This document shows, piece by piece, positions 25,375 through 38,100 of a DNA stretch of 64,000 nucleotides (the stretch's first letter is position 1; every line of letters starts with the position of its first letter). The stretch is taken from the NCBI GenBank assembly GCA_001510575.1, contig LNGK01000003.1:1107755-1171754 (forward strand), written 5' to 3'. The notes under the pieces are model-generated. The model saw nothing but the letters and a program-made list of their open reading frames with translations, ran no database searches and was not told where the DNA came from. Both the position numbers and the translations under genes were made by a program. The DNA comes from Knoxdaviesia capensis (Eukaryota; Ascomycota; Sordariomycetes; Microascales; Gondwanamycetaceae).

Positions 25375-26367
25375 TAACGAAGAAGTATAAGAAGCTAGCG
25401 ATCTCTAGCTATAAACGATTTAGAATTAGATAGTTCTTTATCTCTCTTATTACTACTATCTCTTTCCTATCTATCCTTCCTATTACTAGTACTATTAATA
25501 GCTATTTTACTTACCGAGCCTACTATTTATACTATAAACGATAATAATATCTCTTAATAGCCTACTAATAATAATAATAATAACGCTAATAATACTCTAT
25601 TACCTACTATAGCCGCTATTCCCCCTACCGCTACTCCCGCTACGAACGTACTACGCGTTACCGCTATAGTCGGAGCCGTTAAGCCGATTCCGTATACCCG
25701 ATACGTACTAAGACGTATCGAATACCTAGGTATTCTTTACTATCGATATATTATTAATAACGTCGTATAGAATACTTATACCGAATACTATAACTATTAG
25801 GCTAATTACTAGGTACCTAGTAATATATTAACTGAAATAAATACCTTTATAGATACTAATAAGAACTAGATTAATACGCTAAGCACGTAAACCCGAGCGT
25901 TACGGGATATCGCTATAGCTAAATATATACTCGTCTATAATAGGGACTCTACGGCCGCTAATCGGAAGTTAAATAGCGCGGAATTTAATAACGCGAGCCG
26001 TTTTATTAATATAGTAGCTATCTAATATACCTTTAAGGGATACCTCGCACCTATTTAACCGACTATTATACGCCTACGGCATATGGCTTTAGCGTTAGCC
26101 CCGACCTCGGTATACTTATTACCTCTCTTTTCGGCTACTAAGGCCGCCGAAATTAATACTATTAAGGGAGGACCCCCGCTAGTGCCTACTCCGCTAGTAG
26201 TAGTACCCGTTATACTAGCCGTTATAGTACTAATACTAACTAATAGAGCCGCCGTTATACCGGTAATACTAGTATTTACGCTAATAGCTATACTAATAGT
26301 AGCTACCGCTATCGTAATAGTACCCCCTTTCCCTAACGCCCCGGTCCCCGCTACCTTTATAGCCTAA
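25375..26367 (+). pseudogene. Third reading frame (ORF3) of Gypsy element A, possible membrane protein
   Basis: Between pol and the 3' LTR one sense frame stays meaningful for about 330 codons, broken only by TAA/TAG. Its N-terminal part has a run of about 25 Leu/Ser/Val/Ile (about 25445-25520). An Asn/Gln-rich and Thr/Pro/Ala-rich linker follows, then a mixed charged region. The C-terminus (from ATG 26083) is still open for 94 codons and rich in Val/Ile/Leu/Ala/Pro. The layout recalls an env-like or other accessory ORF of some Gypsy elements, but I recognise no family. RIP turns ACA into ATA and so inflates Ile, making hydrophobicity estimates unsafe. B carries the same frame. Confidence 0.5.
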
Positions 26368-26845
26368 TTCCTAGGCGTAGCGCCCGCCTATATTAACTAA
26401 TAATAGGTAGACGAGTTACGTAATCGCTACTTATATAGTATAGTATAAGCCGTTACTATCCGACTAGGCGTCGTAGTGTTCTTAATCCCCCCTAATGCTA
26501 TCTAATACTAAGGTATTTATATCGTTAGACGGATAAAACGGTACCTATAGCTACCCGAAACGCTATAAATAGGAAGTTCCCTTTTATTATACTAGATACC
26601 TATTTTCCCGTCGATTACTATTATTATTCCTATCTAACTACTATTTAGACTCGCTTTATATTATATTTCTTTCTATACGCTTAGAAAAGTCGAAAAGGAT
26701 AAAAAAAAGAGGACCCCTAGAAAAATATAAAAATAATTAAAAATCGCTCGTAGTATAAGTATAAAATTATATAAAAGGAAGTCCTTTTAATATCCTTTAC
26801 TAGTTAAAGGTAGATCGCGGACGATCTAGTTAAGAAAGGGGATCT

Positions 26846-27128
26846 TATAGATCCCTAATAGGTTAGAGTATATTATAATTACGTATAAACGTATACTAAT
26901 ATACGTAGATACTACCTAGCGGTAAGTATTTAGGTATATATCTATATATATATAAATACCTTAAAGAGCTAGTAAAAGACCTATAAAAGGTAGATATCTA
27001 CCGCGCTTTTATAGGAAATATCTTAAGATAGAAAAAATTTAAGCTTCCCTTTATATATATTTCTCTATACGTATCTTATAATTATAACTTATTTATTAGT
27101 CCTTTAGACTATATATCTAGGAATCACA
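26846..27128 (+). repeat. 3' LTR of Gypsy element A
   Basis: 283 bp, TATAGATCCC...GGAATCACA; followed by the target duplication CTAT. Confidence 0.92.
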
Positions 27129-29830
27129 CTATTTCGAGCGAACGGGCTAGGGCCCCCTATCTAGGGCCCTACTAATTCGCTCGAAATAGTAAGTATCCTT
27201 CTAGCTATAGGGTATACTAGTATAGCTAAACCGTCTAGGGCCCTACTAATTCGCTCGAAATAATAGGTATCCTTCTAGCTATAGGGTATACTAGTATAGC
27301 TAAATATACGGGCTCGTTCGAGCGAAATAGCTAGTAGAAATAGCTAGTATAGCTATATATACGGGCTTATTCGAGTAAACTAGCTAGTAGAAATAGCTAG
27401 TACTAGCTTATTTAAGTAAACTAGCTAGTAGAAATAGCTAGTGCTAGCTCGTTCGAGCGGAATAGCTAGTAGAAATAGCTAGTGTTAGCTTATTCGAGTA
27501 AACTAGCTAGTAGAAATAGCTAGTACTAGCTTATTCGAGCGAAATAGCTAGTAGAAATAGCTAATGCTAGCTCGTTCGAGCGAAATAGCTAGTGGAAATA
27601 GCTAGTGTGGCTGTACATGCGTGCTCATTCGAGTAAACTAGCTAGTAGAAATAGCTAGTATAGCTATATATACGGGCTCATTCGAGTGAACTAGCTAGTA
27701 GAAATAGCTAGTACTAGCTTATTCGAGTGAACTAGCTAGTAGAAATAGCTAGTGCTAGTTCGTTTAAGCGAAATAGCTAGTAGAAATAGCTAGTACTAGC
27801 TCGTTTAAGTAAACTAGCTAGTAGAAATAGCTAGTGCTAGCTCGTTCGAGCGAAATAGCTAGTAGAAATAGCTAGTATAGCTATATATACGTGCTTATTT
27901 AAGTAAACTAGCTAGTAGAAATAGCTAGTATAGCTATATATACGGGCTTATTCGAGTAAACTAGCTAGTAGAAATAGTTAGTACTAGCTTATTCGAGTAA
28001 ACTAGCTAGTAGAAATAGCTAGTGCTAGTTCGTTCGAGCGAAATAGCTAGTAGAAATAGCTAGTACTAGCTCGTTTAAGTGAACTAGCTAGTGGAAATAG
28101 CTAGTATAGCTATATATACGGGCTTATTCGAGTAAACTAGCTAGTAGAAATAGCTAGTACCGGCTCGTTTAAGTAAAATAGCTAGTCTAGCTATATATAC
28201 GGGCTCGTTCGAGTAAACTAGCTAGTAGAAATAGCTAGTGCTAGCTCGTTCGAGTGAAATAGCTAGTCTAGCTATATATGCGGGCTCGTTCGAGTAAAAT
28301 AGCTAGTCTAGCTATATATACTAGCTTATTTAAGTGAACTAGCTAATAGAAATAGCTAATGTGGCTATATATGCGGGCTTATTCGAGTAAACTAGCTAGT
28401 AGAAATAGCTAATACTAGCTCGTTCGAGCGAAATAGCTAGTAGAAATAGCTAGTAGAAATAGCTAGTACTAGCTCGTTCGAGCGAAATAGCTAGTAGAAA
28501 TAGCTAGTACTAGCTCGTTCGAGCGAAATAGCTAGTAGAAATAGCTAGTGCTAGTTCGTTTAAGCGAAATAGCTAGTAGAAATAGCTAGTACTAGCTTAT
28601 TTAAGTAAACTAGCTAGTAGAAATAGCTAGTATAGCTATATATACGGGCTCGTTCGAGCGAAATAGCTAGTAGAAATAGCTAGTACTAGCTCGTTCGAGT
28701 GAACTAGCTAGTAGAAATAGCTAGTGTGGCTATATATACGGGCTTATTCGAGTGAACTAGCTAGTAGAAATAGCTAGTACTAGCTCGTTCGAGCGAAATA
28801 GCTAGTAGAAATAGCTAGTGCTAGCTCATTCGAGCGAAACAGCTAGTAGAAATAGCTAGTACTGGCTCGTTCGAGTAAACTAGCTAGTAGAAATAGCTAG
28901 TGCCGGCTCGTTCGAGCGAAATAGCTAGTGGAAATAGCTAGTGCTAGCTCGTTCGAGTAAACTAGCTAGTAGAAATAGCTAGTACCGGCTCGTTCGAGTA
29001 AAATAGCTAGTCTAGCTATATATACGGGCTCGTTCGAGTAAACTAGCTAGTAGAAATAGCTAGTACTAGCTCGTTTAAGTGAAATAGCTAGTCTAGCTAT
29101 ATATACGGGCTCGTTTAAGTGAAATAGCTAGTCTAGCTATATATACTAGCTCATTCGAGTAAACTAGCTAATAGAAATAGCTAATATAGCTATATATACG
29201 GGCTTATTCGAGTAAACTAGCTAGTAGAAATAGCTAGTACCGGCTCGTTCGAGTAAAATAGCTAGTCTAGCTATATATGCGGGCTCGTTCGAGTGAACTA
29301 GCCAGTGGAAATAGCTAGTATAGCTATATATACGGGCTCATTCGAGTAAACTAGCTAGTAGAAATAGCTAGTACTAGCTTATTCGAGTAAACTAGCTAGT
29401 AGAAATAGCTAGTGCTAGCTTATTCGAGTGAACTAGCTAGTAGAAATAGCTAGTATTAGCTCGTTCGAGCGAAATAGCTAGTAGAAATAGCTAGTGCTAG
29501 CTCGTTCGAGCGAAATAGCTAGTAGAAATAGCTAGTGCTAGCTCGTTCGAGTAAAATAGCTAGTCTAGCTATATATACTAGCTTATTCGAGTAAACTAGC
29601 TAGTAGAAACAGCTAGTGCTAGCTCGTTTAAGCGAAATAGCTAGTAGAAATAGCTAGTACTAGCTCGTTCGAGTAAAATAAATAGTAGAAATAGCTAGTA
29701 TAGCTAAATATACGGGCTTATCTTAGTAAACTAACGAGTAGAAATAGCTAGTCTACGTGAATATACGGGCTCGTTCGAGTAAACTAGCCCGTATAAATAC
29801 CTAGTATAACTAAATATACTATCTTATTTA
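27129..29830. repeat. 41-bp satellite array
   Basis: The core unit reads about aaatagctagtagaaatagc + tagtgctagctcgttcgagcg, 41 bp, repeated some 60 times. Variants have TTCGAGCGAA / TTCGAGTAAA and an alternative insert tagctatatatacgggct. The first 170 bp hold two copies of a longer unit with agggccctactaattcgctc. Units decay from about 29690. Element A lies at its left edge, where flanks suggest insertion into a satellite unit (ctagctat / ttcgagcg). Confidence 0.92.
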
Positions 29831-32696
29831 CTTACTTAGTAGTACTAGCCCGTAGTACTAGTAGGTAGTATCTCTAAATATACTAGCTTATTCTAGTAAA
29901 CTAGTAGTAGAAACCTAGTATAGCTAAATATGCTACTTACTTCGCTTAGATAGTATATTAGCTAGTTACTAGTATTTATAGCTTTTTAGAGAGTAGAAAT
30001 AGTATATAAATAATCGATAAGTTATATATTATAATATTAAAGCTCTATTATTCTATAAAAAAGAATCGATATATTAAGCTTATCCTAATACTAGTATTAT
30101 ACTAACCCTAAGAAATCCTTAACCTAAGTACCGTATCTTCTAATAATTTAAGGGAATATAAAAGCTAGTATCTTTATAGAACCTTAGATAACTCTTACTA
30201 ATATCTTAAAGAAAGTATAGTCTTTATAATAGCTAGAAGTAAATAAAACTATTCTCGACTTATCTTATATATAAGACGACTTAGCTTAAAAAGACTAAGA
30301 TACTCGGTATCTTCTTACTATACTACGTAGGATACTTATAGGAGACTATACTAAAAATAGGCTAAAAAATTCTATAGTCTACGGGTACTAAAAAGGATAT
30401 TCTAGATATCTACTTAGTTTCTAGTAATATATTCGTTAATAGTATTATTAGGATCTATTAGGTAATAGCCGCTATTATATTAGATAATACGATATAGATT
30501 ACGAAGTATACTAAGATAAGCGGGGTAACCGTTATAAGATAATAGAGTATCTAATCGTAGCTATAGCTTATCCTAGTACTCTATATCCTATACTTTAAGA
30601 GTCTAATAATAATAAATAGCGGCTTATATAGATAACTATTATATTATTAGTATTTTATTATCTTTAGGGGTTAAAGAGATAAAATCTTAACGAGACCGAT
30701 TAGTAATTACGCGTATAATTATACTAGGACTATAAATATTATATAGTATCGCCTCTAGATACTCTAGGTATATTAGCTTAGTATTACCGTCTATTACCGT
30801 ACGTATCTACTATTAACGGTATACTTACGACTAGGTATATATAGCTAGACTTACCTTAGGTCTTAGGTCTTCCCCGCTATATAGAAGAATAGCTATAGCT
30901 ATCTTATCTATTCTATATATCGTTTAAGATAAATACTTACTAAGTAAGTACCTTAGACCGATATATAGGATAACTGAAAGGTTAGTAACTAGGATACTAT
31001 CTAGGTATAGTATCGTAGTTATAATAGCTATACCGCTAGTCTTAACCTACGTATTAAGAGTAGTAGTATAGCTAATACTCCCGCGTATACCTATAATAGC
31101 GGGATACTTCGCTTTCTTAGTAAGCTAGGTTACTAGGATGGCCTAGTAAATAAAGATTAAACCCCGCTAACTACTAAGGCCTATTATAACGTTAGATAAT
31201 AGCTAAAACGCCTCCTTATAAAGTAAGTCCCTATTATAAGAGATTACCGTATATATTATAGTAGGCCGGGTATAAGGGACCCGATATATATTAAACCGAT
31301 ATAAATAGATAGATATTAGGGCTATAAGCTAAAGTAAATCTTTAGGGAGATATACTAACGCGATAAAGATTACTTAGGTCTTAGCTAAAGTTAAGAGGCG
31401 CCTAATTTCCTATATAGGGGTTATATAATTACCTCCGTTAGTATTATAAAATATCCGATCTAGCTATCCCTAGCTACGTAATCTTTAGACCTAGTACGTA
31501 AACTAACTCGATACGAAGTTACTAGTAAGTATAAGAATAACTTACGTTAGCGCGTTATATACTTATATATCTTAGATACTTATATTTAGTTAATAACTTA
31601 GGAGCTAATTACGGTATCGTTTTAGACGATTAGGATAATTATAGATAATAATAGTATTCCTATTATATAATACGTAACTCGGAATAGCGATAATATACTT
31701 AGTATAAGCTAAGAATCTAGATATATAGATAATAAACGGATAGCTTTTTATAATTAGGTTAAGAACCTCCTTTCGCGGCCCTAAGCGTATAGAGGGATCT
31801 ATTATTATATTACGAAGAGCCTAAACGGTATTAATATATCTTAAGCGCTTTAGTTATTTCTATTAAGCTACGTTTATATTAGCCTAAAAGTTAGGAACGG
31901 TATTACTAATCTTTTATTTATTCTATACGATATCTTTAGGCTATATAACTATAAATACCGTATCTAGCGATTCTAGACTAAATAGATTATACTACGTAGA
32001 GCTAACTATATAAAATTTAGCTTAAATAGGAGTAGAAGAAAAAGATACTAAGGTATAGTCCTAGGCGTATCTTATTCCTCTAACCCGTATCGAATAGCTA
32101 GCTTATAAGTCGGCTATTACGTCTCCTACCCCTAGATTAAGCTTATTATCGTTATTTTCTTCGTCGTAGGATAGATCCTTTAAGATAGCGCGAACCTCTA
32201 GCTTAACTTAGCGTATAATATAATAGTCGTAGAAGTAAATAGTAATATAACGCTAACTTTATATAGAAAGGTCTTATCGCGTATACGATAACGAGAAACT
32301 CTATAGGTACCGTCGTAAGATATCTCTCGCTAAGAGCTTTTACTTAATATATAAGTTTCTATAGGTATCTAGATATATAGCCTATATAAATAAGCTTCGC
32401 TCTTATAACCCGTTAGTATTATCTAATAGGTATTAGTAAAACGGTAATACTAGCTATAAGTACTAGACGACTAGCGACTTAATATACTATAGTAGGAAGC
32501 GGTAGATAACCCGGCTATTATACGTTAGATATAAAGCCTTATAATATACCGTTATAAAAGAGATTAACCTATTATCGATAAAGATATTTCGTAGGCCCCC
32601 CTACTAAGTATTATTCTATCGTAACTTAAGAATTTCCGGTATTCTAGGTAATTAGCCGCTAGTAATATAAAAGAGGACTAGTAAGTATTATTATAG
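29831..32696 (-). pseudogene. RecQ-like telomere-linked helicase fossil, C-terminal part
   Basis: Read on the minus strand with TAA/TAG as former Gln/Trp codons, the sequence next to element B (about 32660 downward) gives a track I know from fungal subtelomeric RecQ-like helicases: GGLRNIFID near 32600, then a W/Y-rich region ending in LVLPF near 32455, then DVIADLxAS (about 32110, in place of DLQAGHS). Helicase-like blocks follow: GPRKEVLNLIIKSYPFI near 31760, LDRI followed by a position expected to be DECH near 31450, and a TRPTIIY block near 31270. The Walker A lysine motif is not recognisable. The 3' end near 29.9-30.6 kb was not resolved. Interrupted by Gypsy B. Confidence 0.6.
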
Positions 32697-32979
32697 TGTG
32701 ATTCCTAGATATATAGTCTAAAGGACTAATAAATGAGTTATAATTATAAGACACGTATAGAGAAATATATATAAAGGGAAGCTTGAATTTTTTCTATCTT
32801 AAGATATTTCCTATGAAAGCGCGGTAGATATCTACCTTTTATAGGTCTTTTACTAGCTCTTTAAGGCATTTATATATATATAGATATATACCTAAATACT
32901 TACCGCTAGGTAGTATCCACGTATATTAGTATACGTTTATACGTAATTATAATATACTCTAACCTATTAGGGATCTATA
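32697..32979 (-). repeat. 3' LTR of Gypsy element B
   Basis: 283 bp, TGTGATTCC...GGGATCTATA on the plus strand. Confidence 0.92.
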
Positions 32980-33457
32980 AGATCCCCTTTCTTAACTAGA
33001 TTATCCGCGATCTACTTTTAACTAGTAAAGGATATTAAAAGGACTTCCCTTTATATAATTTTATACTCGTACTACGAGCGATTTTTAATTATTTTTATAT
33101 TTTTCTAGGGGTCCTCTTTTTTTTATCCTTTTTAACTTTTCTAAGCGTATAGAAAGAAATATAATATAAAACGAGTTTAAATAGTAGTTAGATAGGAATA
33201 ATAATAGTAATCGACGGGAAAATAGGTATCTAATATAATAAAAAGGAACTTCCTATTTATAGCGTTTTAAGTAGCTATAGGTACCGTTTTATCCGTCTAA
33301 CGATATAAATACCTTAGTATTAGATAGTATTAGGGGGGATTAAGAATACTACGACGCCTAGTTAGATAGTAACGGCTTATACTATACTATATAGGTAGCG
33401 ATTACGTAACTCGTCTACTTATTATTAGTTAATATAAGCGGGCGCTACGCTTAGGAA

Positions 33458-34450
33458 TTAGGCTATAAAGGTAGCGGGGACCGGGGCGTTAAGGAAAAGG
33501 GGTACTATTACGATAGTAGTAGCTACTATTAGTATAGCTATCGGCGTAAATACTAGTATTACTAATATAACGGCGGCTCTACTAGCTAGTATTAGTACTA
33601 TAACGGCTAGTATAACGGGTACTACTACTAGCGGAGTAGGCACCGGCGGGGGTCCTCCCTTAATAGTATTAATTTTAGCGGCCTTAGTAACCGAAAAGAG
33701 AGGTAATAGGTATACCGAAGTCGGGGCTAGCGCTAAAGCTATACGCCGTAAGCGTATAATAGTTAGTTAAATAGGTACGAGGTATCCCTTAAAGGTATAT
33801 TAGATAGCTACTATATTAATAAAACGGCTCGCGTTATTAAATTCCGCGCTATTTAACTTCTAATTAGCGGCCGTAGAGTCCTTATTATAGATAAATATAT
33901 ATTTAGCTACGGTGATATCCCGTAGCGCTTAGGTTTATATACTTAGCGTATTAATCTAGTTCTTATTAGTATCTATAAAGGTATCTATTTTAGTTAATAT
34001 ATTACTAGGTACCCGGTAATTAGCTTAATAGTTATAGTATTCGGTATAAGTATTTTATACGATATTATTAATAACGTATTAATAGTAGAGAATACCTAGG
34101 TATTCGATACGTCTTAATACGTATTAGGTATATAGAATCGGCTTAATAGCTCTAACTATAGCGGTAACGCGCGGTACGTTCGTAATAGGAGTAGCGGTAA
34201 GGGGAATAGCGGTTATAGTAAGTAATAGAGTATTATTAACGTTATTATTATTATTATTAGTAAGCTATTAAGAGATATTATTATCGTTTATAGTATAAAT
34301 AGCGGGCTCGGTAAGTAGAATAGCTATTAATAATACTAGTAATAGGAAGGATAGATAGGAAAGAGATAGTAGTAATAAGAGAGATAAAGAACTATCTAAT
34401 TCTAAATCGTTTATAGCTAGAGATCGCTAGCTTCTTATACTTCTTCGTTA
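33458..34450 (-). pseudogene. Third reading frame (ORF3) of Gypsy element B
   Basis: The mirror of 25375-26367. The terminal Val/Ile/Leu/Pro-rich segment is open for 61 codons (33458-33643). The rest is broken only by RIP-type stops, at partly different positions from A, so the two copies mutated independently. Confidence 0.5.
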
Positions 34451-35179
34451 GTTATATAACTATTCGTTTCTTTATTTATTATAAATAGGAAAGAATTTAG
34501 CTTTTTATCGTAAAAAATAAGGTTATTACGGCGTTTATCGTGCTATAGTAGTCCTTCTATTAGCTAATATAGTCTTAATAGCTATTAAACTAGGTAGTTA
34601 TTAAGAAAAGCGGGTCCTAGAGGATAGAAGGGATAGCTAGATAAAGGACGTTTAGGTTAATCGCGGTATTTAGAATATTATACTATAGCGGTATTATACT
34701 ATTCGGTATTAGATAGTATAATTAATACCTCCTTCCCTTCCTTTTATCGTACGAATATAAGAAAGGGCGATAGTTAGCCGCGTAAATATAAGTAGCTAGC
34801 GTAAAGCGCGGGAATTAGGAATAAAGAAGGGAAGAAAGAAAAAAATAGTATATAGGCGTAGTAGTAAGTCTAGAGCGTTCTATTAATTATTAATATAGTA
34901 AAATAAGTTAAAAGTAGGGAAATACGTAGGAAAAAATCGGAAAAAGTATATAAAAGGCGGAATATTAGCGGTAATAGTAGTAAAATAAAAAAAAAATAAT
35001 AAAAGAAAAATTCTAAAAAGGGAAAATAATATAGCTTAATAGTAAGGCGTAACTAAAATAAAAATAGAATAAAGGAAATTAAGATATAGATAGAATTAGG
35101 ATATAAATAAGGGATAACTATAGAACGAATATTATAACGGAAAAGTAAAATAATAAATAAAAAATAAAAAAAAAAAGAA

Positions 35180-38100
35180 ATAGTATAGGGTAAGGTAACT
35201 ATCTACTAATAGATAATAGACGCTTATAATCTAGCTTAAGTAAGCGACGATTAGTATACTAAAGGCTACGAATAGGCTAGCCGTCCTCGACGTACGCTAG
35301 GAATAAGTTAAACCTATTATAGCGTTTATTAAGCCGATAACCGCTTAGTAACTCTAAAGTATAGGTATTACCTTAGTAAACGTTAATAATAAGCTATGGT
35401 CCGTTATAGAATAGCTCGTATTTATGCTTTTATAGTTAATATCGTAACGTCTAGTTACCTTTACTAAAAATACGGTACGTAGCCTTATCATTCTATAATA
35501 TAGTATGGATATATATTCGGTATACCTTTACGGAGTTAGATACTAGGCGAATGGTCTTAAATAACTATCTTTCGCGAGCTAAATCTTACTAGGAAGCGAT
35601 AACTTCGTTTATAGTAAGCTCCCGTTCGTACGGCGTAGTAATATAGGTAGCGCTATCGTAGGGCTTAGTACCGAAAAGTAGGTAATATAGGGAAAAGCTA
35701 CTTATTTATAGTCTATTTAAGTAGATACGTATAGTTTTAAGAATAATTATTAGCTAATCGATATCTTCTCGGTTTTTAGTATTAGCGCTGGCTAGATAGC
35801 TAGCGATATACTTAATTTACCCGTTAAAGCGCTTAACTCGGTTATTCGTCTATAGATAGTATATCGTTATACGATACTATTATATAGGGGGGTTATAGTT
35901 AGCGAGGAGGGTCTTAAATTTATTAGAATTAAAGGGGGTACTATTATTAGTAATAATCTTAACTAGCGGTCTAAATACTACGTAAATACGTGCTACTAGT
36001 GATTTCGTAGTAGCTAAGGTACTATTACGAGGGTTTATAGCTACTATAGCGTAGCTAGTAACGTACTCGACTACCGTTAATAGCTATATCCGTTTACTAT
36101 TAATAATAAAACGGCTAGTAAAATCTATTCCCTAGCGTGCTAATAGTCGTGCGGTTAGTATCGGTCGTAGCGATTCCGTTACTTTAGGGGGCTTTTATAA
36201 TAATTAATATTCTATATACTATTAAATGGCCTTATTTATAACTAAAATTAAGTTAGGATACTATACTTATTTAGCTAATAGCGTATATAGGGTACTAACG
36301 CGCGTATAGCCTTCTAGCTTATAGACCTTAATAGCTTCTAAAACGGAGGCCTCGTACGTTAATATCTTTATTAGGATATAGTTAATAACGGTATATACTT
36401 CGCTATAAAAGATAGCGAAATAGTCCTAAACGAAGGTTAAAGGGATACGATAGGGGAGTAGATAGCTATTCTCTAGGTAGTTAATAATATCCTAGACGTC
36501 GTACTATCTAAGGTTATCTAACTTCTTAATATTAGGGGCGATTAACGTATCGTTTATAGGTTATTTAGTATTTATAGTATTACTTAAAAGCTATTCAGCG
36601 TCGTTTTACGGTAGTCGCGCTAGTAGACGTATCTTAAATCGTTAGTTCGGTAGTCTAGGGGTCTCGTTATTAGTAGTAGGAAAGGCGTCGATTAACGTAT
36701 TATTATCGTTCGTTTTATACCCTTCCTCTTTATTCGTTACGAGCGCTATATCTATACGTGGCTATAATAACTAATTAGCTAAAATATTAGCCTTACTAGA
36801 TCGGTAGTAAATACGTACGTTATAGTATATAATTATATCGAGAAATCGTAATATTCTAGCTAGCTATTCCTACTTAGTAGTAAAAAGGCGTAGGGTTTTA
36901 TAGTTAGTAATAATAGTAATCTTAGCGGCCTCTAGCTAGCTCCTCTAATACTATAATAATATAATAATAGTAAGTATTTCTCTCTCTTAGGTACTATATC
37001 GCTATTAGGTCTTTAATAAAACGGCGCTAAAGTACGTAACTAAGCGTAAAACGCTATATTTATTATTAGAATCGCGTTATAGTTAGAATAACGTAGTACC
37101 GATAGTATAATTAGAAGCGTTAGTCTTAAGTACCGATAGGAGTATATAGTCGTAGTTACGTAACTCTAAGAGGGAGGCTATAGTATCGTAAATATCGCGC
37201 TAGGCTTATAATAACTCGTTATCTAGCTATACTTATACGCCTTTAAGCTTATTTACTCTAGTATACTTATAGAGTAGACGCGCTTTATATACGAAGTAGG
37301 GGATAAAGCGGCGTAAATAGTTAGTAGTATTTAAAAAGCTACGGATCTTAGTAATAATAGTAGGCGTTAGTCTCTCGTAGACGGTAATTACTTTCTTAAG
37401 GTCGGGACGAATACTATAGATAGAGATAATTATTCTTAGGAACTTACTTTCTTTAACGAACTATTTATACTTCTTAAGGTTTAATAATAGTTAATAGCGG
37501 CTTAATTAGCGTAGAATAGCGACTATTCTCTTAGCTAATTCTATTATTATCTTACCTTAAATATAAATATCGTCTAAAAGGCCTATAGTAAAGGTACGTA
37601 CTAACTTAAGGACCTCGTTTATAAAACGCTAGAAGGTTATAGGTACGTTTATAAAGCTAAATAGTATACGAAGCTATTCGTATTATCTAAATAGCGTAGA
37701 AAACGCTATCTTTAGTATTACCTCGGGGTCTATAACTATCTACTAGAAGCCGTTTTCTAGGTTAAGAAAGGTATAGAATCGATATCTAGCGGCCTATTAT
37801 AGGGAGTCCTCTATATTTAGTAATAGATAGGCTACCTTTCGCGTAACTTCGTTTAGCGTATAGTAGTTAATTACGAAGCGGTATCTAGGCTAGTTATTAC
37901 TAGGGAGGGGCTTCTTAGGTAGTAATAGTATAGGTACGGATTATAGGGAGTTAATAGCGTATCGAATAACGCCGAGTAAGAGTAGTTTATTAGTGAATTC
38001 CTTTATAATTTTACGTTAATAAGGGCTATAGCGGCGTAGGGGGAGAGATCTAGGTTTAGTATTAACGGTCTTAATATTATATTAAGTACGGGCCTTTACG

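Larger units (their letters stand above)
16861..27128 (+). mobile_element. Ty3/Gypsy element A, full length, RIPped
   Basis: Two 283-bp LTRs (16861-17143, 26846-27128) enclose gag, pol and a third frame. A 4-bp target duplication CTAT flanks it (16857-16860 and 27129-27132). Domain order protease/RT-RNase H-integrase is that of Ty3/Gypsy. Every frame is interrupted only by TAA/TAG. The apparent length of 10268 bp includes a 431-bp repeat at an n (17459); without it the length is 9837 bp, exactly that of B. The nn at 18805 corresponds to ta-like bases in B. Confidence 0.93.

Noticed and set aside
26083..26367. Free-standing 94-codon membrane protein gene
   Set aside because: It is only the unbroken tail of the element's longer third frame, repeated in element B.
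27129..29830. CRISPR-like array
   Set aside because: Units are contiguous tandem repeats without unique spacers, in a fungal genome without cas genes.
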